Below, in pieces: positions 26,049 to 34,456 of a DNA stretch of 64,000 nt. Origin of the DNA: PZPK01 sp041590075 (GTDB lineage Bacteria; Pseudomonadota; Gammaproteobacteria; Pseudomonadales; Oleiphilaceae); NCBI GenBank assembly GCA_041590075.1, contig JBFHUL010000001.1, positions 62,001 to 126,000 on the forward strand, in the 5' to 3' direction. Below the pieces are notes generated by a model that saw nothing but the letters and a program-made list of their open reading frames with translations, was not told the DNA's origin and did not search any database. Both the position numbers and the translations under genes were made by a program. Position 1 is the stretch's first letter. Each line of letters starts with the position of its first letter.

Positions 26049-27032
26049 TTATGAACTTACCTGAAACAACTTCGGTCGCACCATTTTTTTGTATTCTGTT
26101 GGTGTGAGTCCCACCTTGGTCTTAAAGACACGGGAAAAATAGGCTGTATCTTTGTAGCCCACGTTTTCAGCCACATCCTGAATACTCAAATCGGTGGTTT
26201 TGAGTAAATCCCTGCCGTTATCGATGCGCAAGTCCTGTAAATACTGGTTAGGCGTCATCCCCAAAGCCTGACGAAAGCGCCGTGTAAAGGTGCGCACAGG
26301 CATGCCGGCGCGTTCCGCCATTTGGGGAATGTCTATATCCTCACAGCAGGCTTCTTTCAGCCATTCCTGCACCTCCACCACCGCTTCGTCTGCGTGCGCG
26401 GCCTGCCCCACGCTGAACATGGGCAAGTCGTAACTGCTACCCACCTCGTGCGCAAAATGCCGCTCTGCCAGATGCCGTCGTTCGGCACCGAAGGCCTGAC
26501 CAATCAGATGAAACACGAGATCCGACAATGCATTGATACTGCCGGCACAGTAAATACCCCCGCCATAGGTAATAAAATGCTGCTCCTTGAGTTCAACGTG
26601 CGGATAACGCTGACGAAACGCATCAAAAAAATACCAGTGCGTGGTAGCCGGCAAGCCATCTAGCAAACCTGCCTCAGCCAAAAAATATACGCCTCCACCG
26701 GTGGCTATAAACTTCGTACCGCTACGGGAATAGCGGCGCAGCACTTCCGGAAGCGAAGGATATTTCTTGAGCAGCTTTGCCGGATCCCGCCAATTGGGCG
26801 GGATAAAGATCCAGTCCAGCTCAGGCAAGTCTTCAAGCTTTGTGTCGATCACCACAGGTAGATCGCCCGCCAGTTTTGGCTGGTTGTCATCGATTCTCAC
26901 GAGCTGCAAATCCAGCGGCCTCGACTGCCGATCCAGTTTTGCCATTGCGTTCACGGATTTAAGAATTTCATATGGGCGGGTGACACCCGAAAACAGGACC
27001 AGGTCATACACCAAAAAAGCGGCGCGAATCAT
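26049..27032 (-). CDS. GlxA family transcription regulator (DJ-1/PfpI-like plus AraC HTH)
   Basis: The 327-residue protein has an N-terminal DJ-1/PfpI-like domain (MIRAAFLVYDLVLFSG start, LDWIFIPPNW near 88, AEAGLLDGLPATTHW near 140). A C-terminal AraC domain has two helix-turn-helix units, MAERAGMPVRTFTRRF near 238 and IQDVAENVGYKDTAYFSRVF near 286. The nucleophile-elbow cysteine common in DJ-1 proteins is replaced (TGGGVYFLAE), so this part probably only senses a ligand. Start at 27032 follows GAGAGG; 20 upstream codons are excluded. Ligand and targets are unknown. Confidence 0.86.
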   Translation of the reverse strand: MIRAAFLVYDLVLFSGVTRPYEILKSVNAMAKLDRQSRPLDLQLVRIDDNQPKLAGDLPVVIDTKLEDLPELDWIFIPPNWRDPAKLLKKYPSLPEVLRRYSRSGTKFIATGGGVYFLAEAGLLDGLPATTHWYFFDAFRQRYPHVELKEQHFITYGGGIYCAGSINALSDLVFHLIGQAFGAERRHLAERHFAHEVGSSYDLPMFSVGQAAHADEAVVEVQEWLKEACCEDIDIPQMAERAGMPVRTFTRRFRQALGMTPNQYLQDLRIDNGRDLLKTTDLSIQDVAENVGYKDTAYFSRVFKTKVGLTPTEYKKMVRPKLFQVSS

Positions 27033-27152
27033 AAGCAGGCCTCTCTGCGGCTGTGCACCTGTTTGCCAACAGGAGGGAAACAGGCGGGACAAAAGGTGGC
27101 CCGAAATTTATCATAATGGGTTATTGGGCCTCAAGTGTTTCGGACGCGGCAC

Positions 27153-28667
27153 CTATCCGGTCGGCTGCCGAGACAAACCGCGGTAGGCAAGGGCCTCCAT
27201 AATATGGCCATCCGCGATGTCCTCCACGTCATCCAGATCGGCCAACGTCCTGGCAACGCGTAACACCCTATGCACGCCACGCGCCGACAGCGCCAGTTTT
27301 TCCATATGACACTCAAGCACCTTTTGCAGCTCCGCCGGCAACCTGCACACAGCGGCCAATGCTTTAGGGCCCAGCGAGCGGTTGAGCATGCCTTGGCGCT
27401 CAAGTTGCCGCTGGCGGGCCGAGTTGACCCGGGCACACACCATGGCACTGGATTCCGACGGCTGTTGTTGCAGAATAACGGCACCCGGTTGCACGCCCAC
27501 TTCCACCTGCAGGTCAAAACGATCCAACAGGGGCCCTGATAGTTTCTTGAGATAGTTTGCAGCCTGATGGGGCGAACACTGGCAAGGAATCACGGGGTGC
27601 CCCCGGTAACCGCAGGGGCAGGGATTCATTGCGGCTACCAACTGAAAGCGTGCAGGAAAGCGTAGGCTTGCCTGAGCCCGCGCAATATTGATTTCCCCAC
27701 TTTCCAGGGGTTCTCGCAGCACTTCAAGCACCTGCCTGCCAAATTCCGGCAATTCGTCCATGAACAGAACGCCATGATGGGCGAGGGATATTTCACCCGG
27801 CAAAGGCAGGCTCCCACCCCCCACCAAGGCCGTCGAGGACGCACTGTGATGAGGCGAACGAAATGGACGTACCAGAAAATCCTTGGTCAATCGCGACGCG
27901 CCTACCAAAGAATACAAACAGGCAACCTCAAGCGCTTCGCCACTCTGCAAGGGAGGCAGAATACCCGGCAAACGCTGGGCCAGCATGCTTTTCCCGGTAC
28001 CCGGAGGACCGTGAAACAACAGATTATGCTGCCCCGCTGCCGCGACTTCGAGTGCCCGGCGCGGCAGTAGCTGCCCCTGTACGTCACTCAGATCTGGGCA
28101 TTCTGCTGCGCCAAATTTGGGCGCCGTGGGACTGCAAGGCGCTAGAATGTTCCCCTCACAGAGATGCCGACATAGTTGAAGCAGGTGCTGCGCACCAAAA
28201 ACAGGCGCCGCATGGCTCCAAGCAGCCTCTTCGGCGTCCGCATGGGCAACAACGAGTCCATGGCCAGCCTCGACCACCGCCATGGCTGAGGGCAAGACTC
28301 CGCGCACGGGACGCAACTCACCACTGAGCCCAAGCTCTGCGATAAACTCAAGCGTTTCAACCGCAGCCGCAGGCACCTGCTGTGTCGCAACCAGGATTCC
28401 CAATGCAATAGCAAGATCGTAGCGCCCCCCTTGCTTAGGTAAGTCCGCAGGCGCAAGGTTGATGGTGACTCGTCGGGTAGGAAATTCGTAGCCGGAATTC
28501 AGAATCGCGCTGCGCACACGTTCCCGACTTTCCCGTACGGCGGTTTCCGGCAAGCCGACAATATTGAGGGCCGGTAAACCATTTGAAATATGGGTTTCAA
28601 CCCTTACGAGGGGGGCGCTGATACCCAACTGGGCGCGCGTAAAGATAGTAGACAGACTCATATTCAT
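27153..28667 (-). CDS. comM: YifB/ComM family AAA ATPase
   Basis: A 504-residue Mg-chelatase-like ATPase. An N-terminal Lon-protease-like domain (LVRVETHISNGLPALNIVGL, TRRVTINLAPADLPKQG) is followed by the AAA module with Walker A HGPPGTGKSMLAQRLPGI near 218 and Walker B GVLFMDELPEF. A zinc-like cysteine group (CPCGYRGHPVIPCQCSP) and a C-terminal lid follow. In Vibrio and others ComM is a hexameric helicase that moves DNA branches during natural transformation. With pilT/pilU in the same window, a role in competence is possible but not shown. It follows ubiK by 45 nt. Confidence 0.93.
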   Translation of the reverse strand: MNMSLSTIFTRAQLGISAPLVRVETHISNGLPALNIVGLPETAVRESRERVRSAILNSGYEFPTRRVTINLAPADLPKQGGRYDLAIALGILVATQQVPAAAVETLEFIAELGLSGELRPVRGVLPSAMAVVEAGHGLVVAHADAEEAAWSHAAPVFGAQHLLQLCRHLCEGNILAPCSPTAPKFGAAECPDLSDVQGQLLPRRALEVAAAGQHNLLFHGPPGTGKSMLAQRLPGILPPLQSGEALEVACLYSLVGASRLTKDFLVRPFRSPHHSASSTALVGGGSLPLPGEISLAHHGVLFMDELPEFGRQVLEVLREPLESGEINIARAQASLRFPARFQLVAAMNPCPCGYRGHPVIPCQCSPHQAANYLKKLSGPLLDRFDLQVEVGVQPGAVILQQQPSESSAMVCARVNSARQRQLERQGMLNRSLGPKALAAVCRLPAELQKVLECHMEKLALSARGVHRVLRVARTLADLDDVEDIADGHIMEALAYRGLSRQPTG

Positions 28668-28712
28668 CCCTGAATGTAGGCGACACGCTATCCCTGCGTG
28701 CCGGTTTAATGG

Positions 28713-28976
28713 CTATGGTTTGGCCAAGCGCGCTTCCAGCTCGGCTACCTCTTTCTCGAGTTGCTCGAGTTTCTCTCTCGTGCGCAACAACACCGCCTGT
28801 TGCGCATCAAACTCCTCCCTGCTGACCAAATCCAGTTTCGCCACGACCCCACTCACAAGTATTTTAAGATTTGCCGACAGATCCTCCTGCGCGGATTTGG
28901 TCGCGTCGGGCAATAACTGGCTGACTTGCTCATGGATAGTATTGAATAATTCCTGAGGATTGAGCATCGTTTTCAT
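28713..28976 (-). CDS. ubiK: ubiquinone biosynthesis accessory factor UbiK (BMFP domain)
   Basis: A small 87-residue protein with the membrane-fusogenic BMFP fold. It begins MKTMLNPQELFNTIHEQVSQ, has an amphipathic middle, and ends in a C-terminal coiled coil (LRTREKLEQLEKEVAELEARL) that trimerises. UbiK helps the UbiJ lipid carrier in aerobic ubiquinone synthesis. Starts at 28976 or 28967 are both possible; 28976 has an AAAGAGA ribosome-like site. It is the first gene of a leftward unit with comM. Confidence 0.88.
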   Translation of the reverse strand: MKTMLNPQELFNTIHEQVSQLLPDATKSAQEDLSANLKILVSGVVAKLDLVSREEFDAQQAVLLRTREKLEQLEKEVAELEARLAKP

Positions 28977-29084
28977 TCTCTTTGGCAACGGTCCGGTTGC
29001 AGCAGTTTATCATGCCCACAGACGCGAACACATCCTCATGTCAGGGAGTAATCAACCCCCGCAGGAGAGCGCGCCACGCATTAA

Positions 29085-29131
29085 CGCATTGTATTGGTGC
29101 GCTCACTATGCGCGCGCACCGCATTGAGGCG
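29085..29131. promoter_or_regulatory. two NtrC-like enhancer sites upstream of glnK
   Basis: Two sites fit TGCACC-N5-GGTGCA loosely. CGCATT-GTATT-GGTGCG is at 29085-29101 and CGCACC-GCATT-GAGGCG at 29115-29131. Each has one perfect and one partial half. Their centres are 30 bp apart, about three helical turns, and lie roughly 100-130 bp upstream of the sigma-54 start, as expected for NtrC enhancers. Confidence 0.5.
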
Positions 29132-29195
29132 CTTTTTTGATCACTCAGCACAACTAATCTCCCCATCTCTCTGTTTTTAAAGCACTTATTAGAAA

Positions 29196-29211
29196 TGGCA
29201 CGAGCACTGCT
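29196..29211 (+). promoter_or_regulatory. sigma-54 promoter of glnK-amtB
   Basis: TGGCACGAGCACTGCT has GG and GC at the exact -24/-12 spacing (10 nt between). Transcription would start near 29222, giving a leader of about 100 nt. It explains nitrogen-limitation control of glnK-amtB. The rest of the 344-nt gap from ubiK (28977-29320) shows nothing else I can support. Confidence 0.78.
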
Positions 29212-29320
29212 TTAGTGCTTCCAGCAATCTAGCGCCATCGACCTCTGGGTCAGTGGCACAACAAAACAGATGACTTAGATAGCTTTTAACCCTACTGGCG
29301 GCATAGTAAAGGAGACATCC

Positions 29321-29659
29321 ATGAAACTCGTAACTGCCATCATCAAGCCTTTCAAGCTGGATGACGTGCGTGAAGCACTGTCTGAAATCGGCGTACAAGG
29401 CATTACCGTGACTGAAGTAAAAGGCTTCGGTCGTCAGAAAGGACACACTGAACTGTACCGCGGTGCAGAGTACGTGGTGGACTTTCTCCCTAAAGTGAAA
29501 ATCGAAGTTGCAATTGGCTCCGACCTGCTCGATCAGGTTATCGAAGCCATTTCCAAAGCAGCAAACACAGGAAAAATCGGTGACGGTAAAATCTTTGTTT
29601 CCGCGTTGGAGCAAGCGATTCGAATTCGTACCGGCGAAACAGGCACAGACGCCGTTTAA
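29321..29659 (+). CDS. glnK: nitrogen regulatory PII protein GlnK/GlnB
   Basis: Trimeric signal protein of 112 residues that reads 2-oxoglutarate, ATP/ADP and glutamine status. The T-loop has tyrosine 51 (ELYRGAEYVVDFLPK), the uridylylation site of GlnD. The B- and C-loop motifs TGKIGDGKIFV and IRIRTGETGTDAV are intact. It lies 47 nt upstream of amtB, whose pore it blocks when nitrogen is plentiful. The pairing with amtB favours the name glnK over glnB. Confidence 0.97.
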   Translation: MKLVTAIIKPFKLDDVREALSEIGVQGITVTEVKGFGRQKGHTELYRGAEYVVDFLPKVKIEVAIGSDLLDQVIEAISKAANTGKIGDGKIFVSALEQAIRIRTGETGTDAV

Positions 29660-29706
29660 CTTCTAACCCAATTTCAATTTCATAAAGCCTAGTACGGAGG
29701 GCTCCA

Positions 29707-30975
29707 ATGGAAAACGTAATGAATAACATTTATGAGCTCCAGTACGCCATGGACACCTTTTATTTCTTGGTGTGTGGCGCGCTGGTTATGTGGATGGCGG
29801 CAGGTTTTGCCATGCTCGAGGCAGGTCTGGTACGTGCCAAGAACACCACGGAAATTCTCACCAAGAACGTCGCACTGTTTGCGGTCGCGTCTACCATGTA
29901 TCTGGTGTGCGGTTACGAAATCATGTACGGCGGTGGATTCTTCCTGTCCGGTACCGATAACGTTGCCAATCTAGACGTTGCCGCAGCACTCGCAGCCTCT
30001 GCCGAGAACGGTTTTGACGGCGATTCGGTCTACTCCGGTGCCTCTGACTTCTTCTTCCAGGTTGTGTTTGTTGCAACAGCGATGTCCATCGTTTCTGGTG
30101 CCGTTGCTGAGCGCATGAAACTGTGGGCCTTCCTGGTATTCGCCGTCGTGATGACCGGCTTCATCTACCCAATGGAAGGTGCCTGGACTTGGGGCGGCAG
30201 CTCTGTATTTGGCATGTACGAGCTGAGCTACAGCGACTACGCCGGTTCCGGCATCGTTCACATGGCGGGTGCTGCTGCAGCCCTGGCGGGTGTACTGCTG
30301 CTGGGCGCTCGTAAGGGTAAATACGGTGCCAACGGTGAAGTTAACGCCATCCCTGGTGCAAACCTGCCTCTGGCGACACTGGGTACCTTCATCCTGTGGA
30401 TGGGCTGGTTCGGCTTCAACGGTGGTTCTACTCTGAAGCTGGGCGGTATCGCTGTAGCAAACGAAGTGGCTAGCGTATTCCTGAACACCAACGCTGCTGC
30501 AGCGGGTGGCTTGATCGCTGCGCTGATCGTCGCTCGCATCCTGTTCGGTAAAGCGGATCTGACCATGGCGCTGAACGGTGCACTGGCCGGTCTGGTTGCC
30601 ATCACTGCTGAGCCTGCTGATCCTTCGCCTCTGCTGGCCACCATCATTGGTGCCATCGGTGGTGTGATCGTAGTGTTCTCCATCGTGACACTGGACAAGA
30701 TGAAGATCGACGATCCTGTTGGTGCTATCTCGGTGCACGGTGTTGTGGGTCTGTGGGGTATCTTCGCGGTACTGCTGTCTGATTCGGACGCCACCTTCGG
30801 CGGCCAGCTGGTTGGCGCACTGACCATCTTCGTCTGGGTATTCGTCACCAGCCTGATCGTTTGGGGCATCATCAAAGCGGTCATGGGTATCCGAGTATCT
30901 GAAGAAGACGAGTACGAAGGTGTGGATCTGTCCGAGTGTGGAATGGAAGCCTACCCTGAGTTCACGAAAGACTAA
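29707..30975 (+). CDS. amtB: ammonium transporter AmtB
   Basis: A 422-residue trimeric ammonium channel with about 11 membrane helices. The pore twin histidines are visible: GIVHMAGAAAALAG near 180 and ISVHGVVGLWGIF near 345. The N-terminal AGFAMLEAGLVRAKNT is the family signature. No cleaved signal peptide is evident; the N-terminus goes straight into the first helix. The codon set is enriched in C-ending high-expression codons. It is co-transcribed with glnK and ends at a clear terminator. Confidence 0.97.
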   Translation: MENVMNNIYELQYAMDTFYFLVCGALVMWMAAGFAMLEAGLVRAKNTTEILTKNVALFAVASTMYLVCGYEIMYGGGFFLSGTDNVANLDVAAALAASAENGFDGDSVYSGASDFFFQVVFVATAMSIVSGAVAERMKLWAFLVFAVVMTGFIYPMEGAWTWGGSSVFGMYELSYSDYAGSGIVHMAGAAAALAGVLLLGARKGKYGANGEVNAIPGANLPLATLGTFILWMGWFGFNGGSTLKLGGIAVANEVASVFLNTNAAAAGGLIAALIVARILFGKADLTMALNGALAGLVAITAEPADPSPLLATIIGAIGGVIVVFSIVTLDKMKIDDPVGAISVHGVVGLWGIFAVLLSDSDATFGGQLVGALTIFVWVFVTSLIVWGIIKAVMGIRVSEEDEYEGVDLSECGMEAYPEFTKD

Positions 30976-30994
30976 GCCTCCCGAGGCTTTCTTC

Positions 30995-31021
30995 AAGGCG
31001 CCCTTGTGGCGCCTTTTTTTA
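30995..31021 (+). terminator. intrinsic terminator of glnK-amtB
   Basis: AAGGCGCC and GGCGCCTT form a perfect 8-bp stem with loop CTTGT, followed by a run of T, 20 nt after the amtB stop. Confidence 0.92.
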
Positions 31022-31112
31022 TGCATAAAGTTACCAAATTGCATTTGATGCCCAGTGCGGCTTCAACTAATGTTGATGCATACCGCAACAAGAACAGTGA
31101 CCAGCCCCCTTT

Positions 31113-31520
31113 ATGAGCGAAAAAGACGATGCCGCTGCGCGTTACGCAAAAGTCAGCAAAGAGCTAAACGCGGCTGATTTGGAGTCGTCGCAGGCCGACG
31201 AACGGCGCGAATTCGCGCGACGCGCGGCACGCTGGGCGGCCAAAATCACCACCCAGAAACGCGAAGTGGTGCAGTGCCGCACACGGGATGTCTCTGAGCG
31301 CGGTGCGTCGATCGTCAGCCCTTACGACTTCAACATGCGCGCCCAGATACTGGTGGAAATCACCATTACCTATAAAGGTTTACGCAAACAAATTCGGGCG
31401 CTGGGAGAAGTGCGGCACAGCAGTATGGCAAGCGACGGTTTCACCATTGGCATCCTGTTCAAGGAAACGTCAGACGCCACCACCGCTTTTTTACGCAAGT
31501 ACGCCAATCACCGGCTCTAG
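31113..31520 (+). CDS. PilZ domain cyclic-di-GMP-binding protein
   Basis: A 135-residue protein with a single PilZ domain. Both c-di-GMP motifs are intact: the arginine motif R-x3-R in ERREFARRAARW near 31-40 and D-x-S-x2-G in TRDVSERGASIV near 56. The N-terminal 28 residues are charged and probably disordered. No output domain is fused, so it likely acts by contact with another protein. It converges with speE, overlapping by 4 nt. The GGDEF/EAL protein at 45.6-48.5 kb could affect its ligand level, but there is no direct link. Confidence 0.88.
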   Translation: MSEKDDAAARYAKVSKELNAADLESSQADERREFARRAARWAAKITTQKREVVQCRTRDVSERGASIVSPYDFNMRAQILVEITITYKGLRKQIRALGEVRHSSMASDGFTIGILFKETSDATTAFLRKYANHRL

Positions 31521-32374
31521 GCCAGCGCTCGGCGCATAAACTCTGGCTGTGCCAGGGCAGCCTCATGCATCGCCTGATTGTAATACTCCGTCTCAAACAC
31601 TTTGTCTGCAGCGTCCTTGCGTCGATAGTCGCTGGCTGCGCCACGTTTCCGCGCCATCGTCGCACTCCACCAGCCGGTCGGATACACCGGCTGCGGGAAA
31701 GGCAGGGTATGCGTCGCGGTAAAGCCCGCTTCACGAAGATCCTTGTGCACATCGCGAATAATGGTGGACGTATGCAACAAGGGTGACTCCGACTGCTGCA
31801 CCAGAATACCGTCCGCAGACAGGGCCCGCAGGCAATCACGATAGAACTCCACAGCAAACAGCCCTTCAGCTGGTCCCACCGGATCGGTCGAATCAATGAT
31901 GACCACATCCACCGAACCCGCCGCCGCATTTTTCATCCAGGCAATCCCATCATCAAATAACAGCTCTGCACGCGGATCATCGTTGCGCTCGCACAGCTCG
32001 GGGAAAAACTGCTGCGATAAGCGGGTGACCCCCTCGTCTATGTCTACCTGGACAACATGCTCCACCCCGGGGTGCTTGAGCACCTCTCGCAAGGTGCCGC
32101 AATCGCCCCCGCCGATGATGACCACCCGTTTTGGGTCTGGATGACTGAATAGCGCCGGGTGCGACATCATTTCGTGATAGAGGAAGTTGTCGCGCTGCGT
32201 GAGCATCACACAACCATCAATCACCATCAGATTACCAAAGGTTTCTGTTTCGTATATCTCTAGCAGCTGATACGGGCTTTGCTCTGTGTGCAGTTTTCGT
32301 TTGATCTGGAGGGAAAACGCGGTCCCCTCATTCTGGAATTTTTCGGTAAACCACTGGTTTTCATCTAACGCCAC
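31517..32374 (-). CDS. speE: spermidine synthase SpeE
   Basis: Transfers aminopropyl from decarboxylated SAM to putrescine. The 285-residue protein contains NLMVIDGCVMLTQRDNFLYHEM near 50 (in two parts), the dcSAM loop VIIGGGDCGTLREVLKHPG near 83, QVDIDEGVT and the catalytic DSTDPVGPAEGLF near 162. GTG start at 32374 is chosen because AGGAG stands 7 nt before it and the protein begins there in the family; 29 more upstream codons are open. It diverges from speA, together giving the arginine-to-polyamine route (speB, speD not in the window). Confidence 0.94.
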   Translation of the reverse strand: MALDENQWFTEKFQNEGTAFSLQIKRKLHTEQSPYQLLEIYETETFGNLMVIDGCVMLTQRDNFLYHEMMSHPALFSHPDPKRVVIIGGGDCGTLREVLKHPGVEHVVQVDIDEGVTRLSQQFFPELCERNDDPRAELLFDDGIAWMKNAAAGSVDVVIIDSTDPVGPAEGLFAVEFYRDCLRALSADGILVQQSESPLLHTSTIIRDVHKDLREAGFTATHTLPFPQPVYPTGWWSATMARKRGAASDYRRKDAADKVFETEYYNQAMHEAALAQPEFMRRALA

Positions 32375-32477
32375 TGTGCTCTCCTGCTGATGTGTATGCG
32401 GTCGATTGGGCCGCATGATTTTCGCGCGCATTCTATGCCGCAAACCAAGCTTACGCAGCAATTATTTCACGATGCAA

Positions 32478-32493
32478 TAGCGATTTATCGCTA
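32478..32493. repeat. palindrome in the speE/speA divergent region
   Basis: TAGCGAT and ATCGCTA separated by TT, about 55 nt before the speA start. A possible operator shared by the two polyamine genes, or a hairpin in the speA leader. Confidence 0.4.
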
Positions 32494-32548
32494 GGAAGCC
32501 CGGGCACCTTGCGTTAGCATGCGAATTTTTAAACAAAGTGCCTGAACA

Positions 32549-34453
32549 ATGCCGACAGACCCCAACCTGCAGTCTCTTTACAACCACCACCGATGGGGAG
32601 GCGGTTACGTCCATGTCGCCCCAAATGGAGCCTTGCAGATATGCCCCGACCGCAATCCGGCACGCGGCATCGAGGTGTCAGCATTACTGCAGCAGATTGA
32701 TGCCATCGGTTTACGCACTCCGGTGCTGGTGCGTTTTCGGGACATTCTCCACGATCGCGTGAATGATCTGGTCGATACCTTTAATGCGGTGTGTGATACC
32801 CATGCCTATCAGGGGCGCTATCAGGTTGTTTACCCGATCAAAGTGAATCAGCAACGCCGTGTGGTTGAAGAAATCGTGCAGGCACAACCAGCGCGCGACA
32901 ACGGCCAAGTGGGCTTGGAGGCTGGTTCCAAGCCTGAGCTGTTGGCCGTATTGGCAATGGCGCTCGAACCGGGCGCCACGATTGTTTGTAACGGCTACAA
33001 AGATCGCGACTATGTGCGCATGGCCCTCATGGGTCAGGCGCTCGGTTATCGCGTGTTTATCGTGGCGGAGAAAACGGCTGAAATAGCGCTCATCCTCGAC
33101 GAGGCAGCGCAACTGGGACTCACACCTCACATTGGCATTCGTGCGCGTCTCGCTACGATTGGCAAAGGTCACTGGCAAAATACCGGCGGCGAAAAGTCAA
33201 AATTTGGCTTGTCGTCCAGTCAGCTGCTTGAAGCCGTCGATTTACTGCGCGACGCCAAGCAACTGCACAGCCTGCGCTTATTGCATTTTCACCTCGGGTC
33301 GCAAATCGCCAACATTCGCGATATTCACAAAGGCCTGCAAGAGTGTGCGCGCATCTACGGCGAATTGCGTGGTTTGGGCTGCGCCATCGATACCGTAGAT
33401 ATTGGTGGCGGCTTGGGTGTGGATTACGATGGCACCGGATCGCGCAACATCTGCTCCATTAATTACCAATTGTCGGATTACGCGCTCAATGTCGTACAGG
33501 CATTTAAAGAAGAGTGCGAGCGACACCAACTGCCTCATCCAGATCTGATCAGCGAATCCGGACGCGCATTGACTGCCCATCACGCCATTCTGATCACCGA
33601 CGTAGTGGCTCAGGAGGCACCCAATGCCGCGCCGCCAAGTGCACCACTGGCAGCGCCAACGATCAGCCCCTTGTCGCATTTGTGGCGCGATCTGGAAGCG
33701 CTGCAGAACACCCCCTCAACGCGCTCATTGAACGAAATCTACTACGATGCCTGTCACGCCATGGAAGAGACTCTGGCCCTGTTCTACCAAGGGCATGCCG
33801 GCCTCATCGAAAAAGCTCAGGCGGAGCAGTTATTCCTGAGTATTTGTGCGCATTTGCGCAGCAGCCTTGATCAGCAGCATCGCGATCATCGCGAGATTAT
33901 CGATGACCTGAACGAAAAAATGGCCGAAAAACTGTTTGTGAATTTTTCGCTGTTTCAGTCATTGCCAGATGTATGGGGTATCGATCAGATTTTTCCCATC
34001 ATGCCCATCGCCAATCTGCACCATCCCCTTACCCGTCGCGCGGTCGTCCAGGACATCACCTGCGATTCGGATGGCCGGGTGGACCACTATGTTTCCAGCT
34101 ACGGCATTGAAACCAGTCTTCTGCTGCCACCAGCGCCCAAGGGAAGCCCCGAATATTTGTGCTTTTTCATGGTGGGTGCGTATCAGGAAATACTCGGCGA
34201 CATGCATAACCTGTTTGGTGATACCGACTCGGTAGACGTGCAAATTGACCACGAGGGTAAGATCGTACTGGAGCATGCCTTGCGCGGCGATACCATCGCC
34301 AGCGTGCTGCAGTACGTTAATCTTTCGCCCGACTACCTGCTCTCAAACTATCGCAAGCTGCTGACACAGCAGGGCTGCAACGAGAAGGACCAGGAGGGCT
34401 TTCTGCGCGCGTTCGAAAGCGCGCTCGGCAGCTATACCTATTTGTGCCACTAG
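32549..34453 (+). CDS. speA: biosynthetic arginine decarboxylase SpeA
   Basis: PLP enzyme converting arginine to agmatine. The 634-residue protein has the PLP lysine in VVYPIKVNQQRRVVEE near 95, then LEAGSKPELLAVLA, the HFHLGSQIANI segment near 248, VDIGGGLGVDYDG near 285 and SESGRALTAHHAIL near 333, as in the SpeA family (about 630-650 residues). It starts ATG at 32549. Its stop lies 3 nt from the stop of the convergent hydrolase gene. Confidence 0.96.
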   Translation: MPTDPNLQSLYNHHRWGGGYVHVAPNGALQICPDRNPARGIEVSALLQQIDAIGLRTPVLVRFRDILHDRVNDLVDTFNAVCDTHAYQGRYQVVYPIKVNQQRRVVEEIVQAQPARDNGQVGLEAGSKPELLAVLAMALEPGATIVCNGYKDRDYVRMALMGQALGYRVFIVAEKTAEIALILDEAAQLGLTPHIGIRARLATIGKGHWQNTGGEKSKFGLSSSQLLEAVDLLRDAKQLHSLRLLHFHLGSQIANIRDIHKGLQECARIYGELRGLGCAIDTVDIGGGLGVDYDGTGSRNICSINYQLSDYALNVVQAFKEECERHQLPHPDLISESGRALTAHHAILITDVVAQEAPNAAPPSAPLAAPTISPLSHLWRDLEALQNTPSTRSLNEIYYDACHAMEETLALFYQGHAGLIEKAQAEQLFLSICAHLRSSLDQQHRDHREIIDDLNEKMAEKLFVNFSLFQSLPDVWGIDQIFPIMPIANLHHPLTRRAVVQDITCDSDGRVDHYVSSYGIETSLLLPPAPKGSPEYLCFFMVGAYQEILGDMHNLFGDTDSVDVQIDHEGKIVLEHALRGDTIASVLQYVNLSPDYLLSNYRKLLTQQGCNEKDQEGFLRAFESALGSYTYLCH

Positions 34454-34456
34454 CGC

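Noticed and set aside
29096..29120. GGTGCGC/GCGCACC inverted repeat as a single NtrC site
   Set aside because: The halves are in the reverse order of the NtrC dyad. Each half instead pairs with a weaker outer half at N5 spacing, giving two sites.
29971..31044. 357-codon open frame on the minus strand
   Set aside because: Antisense shadow of amtB; it runs through the amtB terminator and its product is low-complexity.
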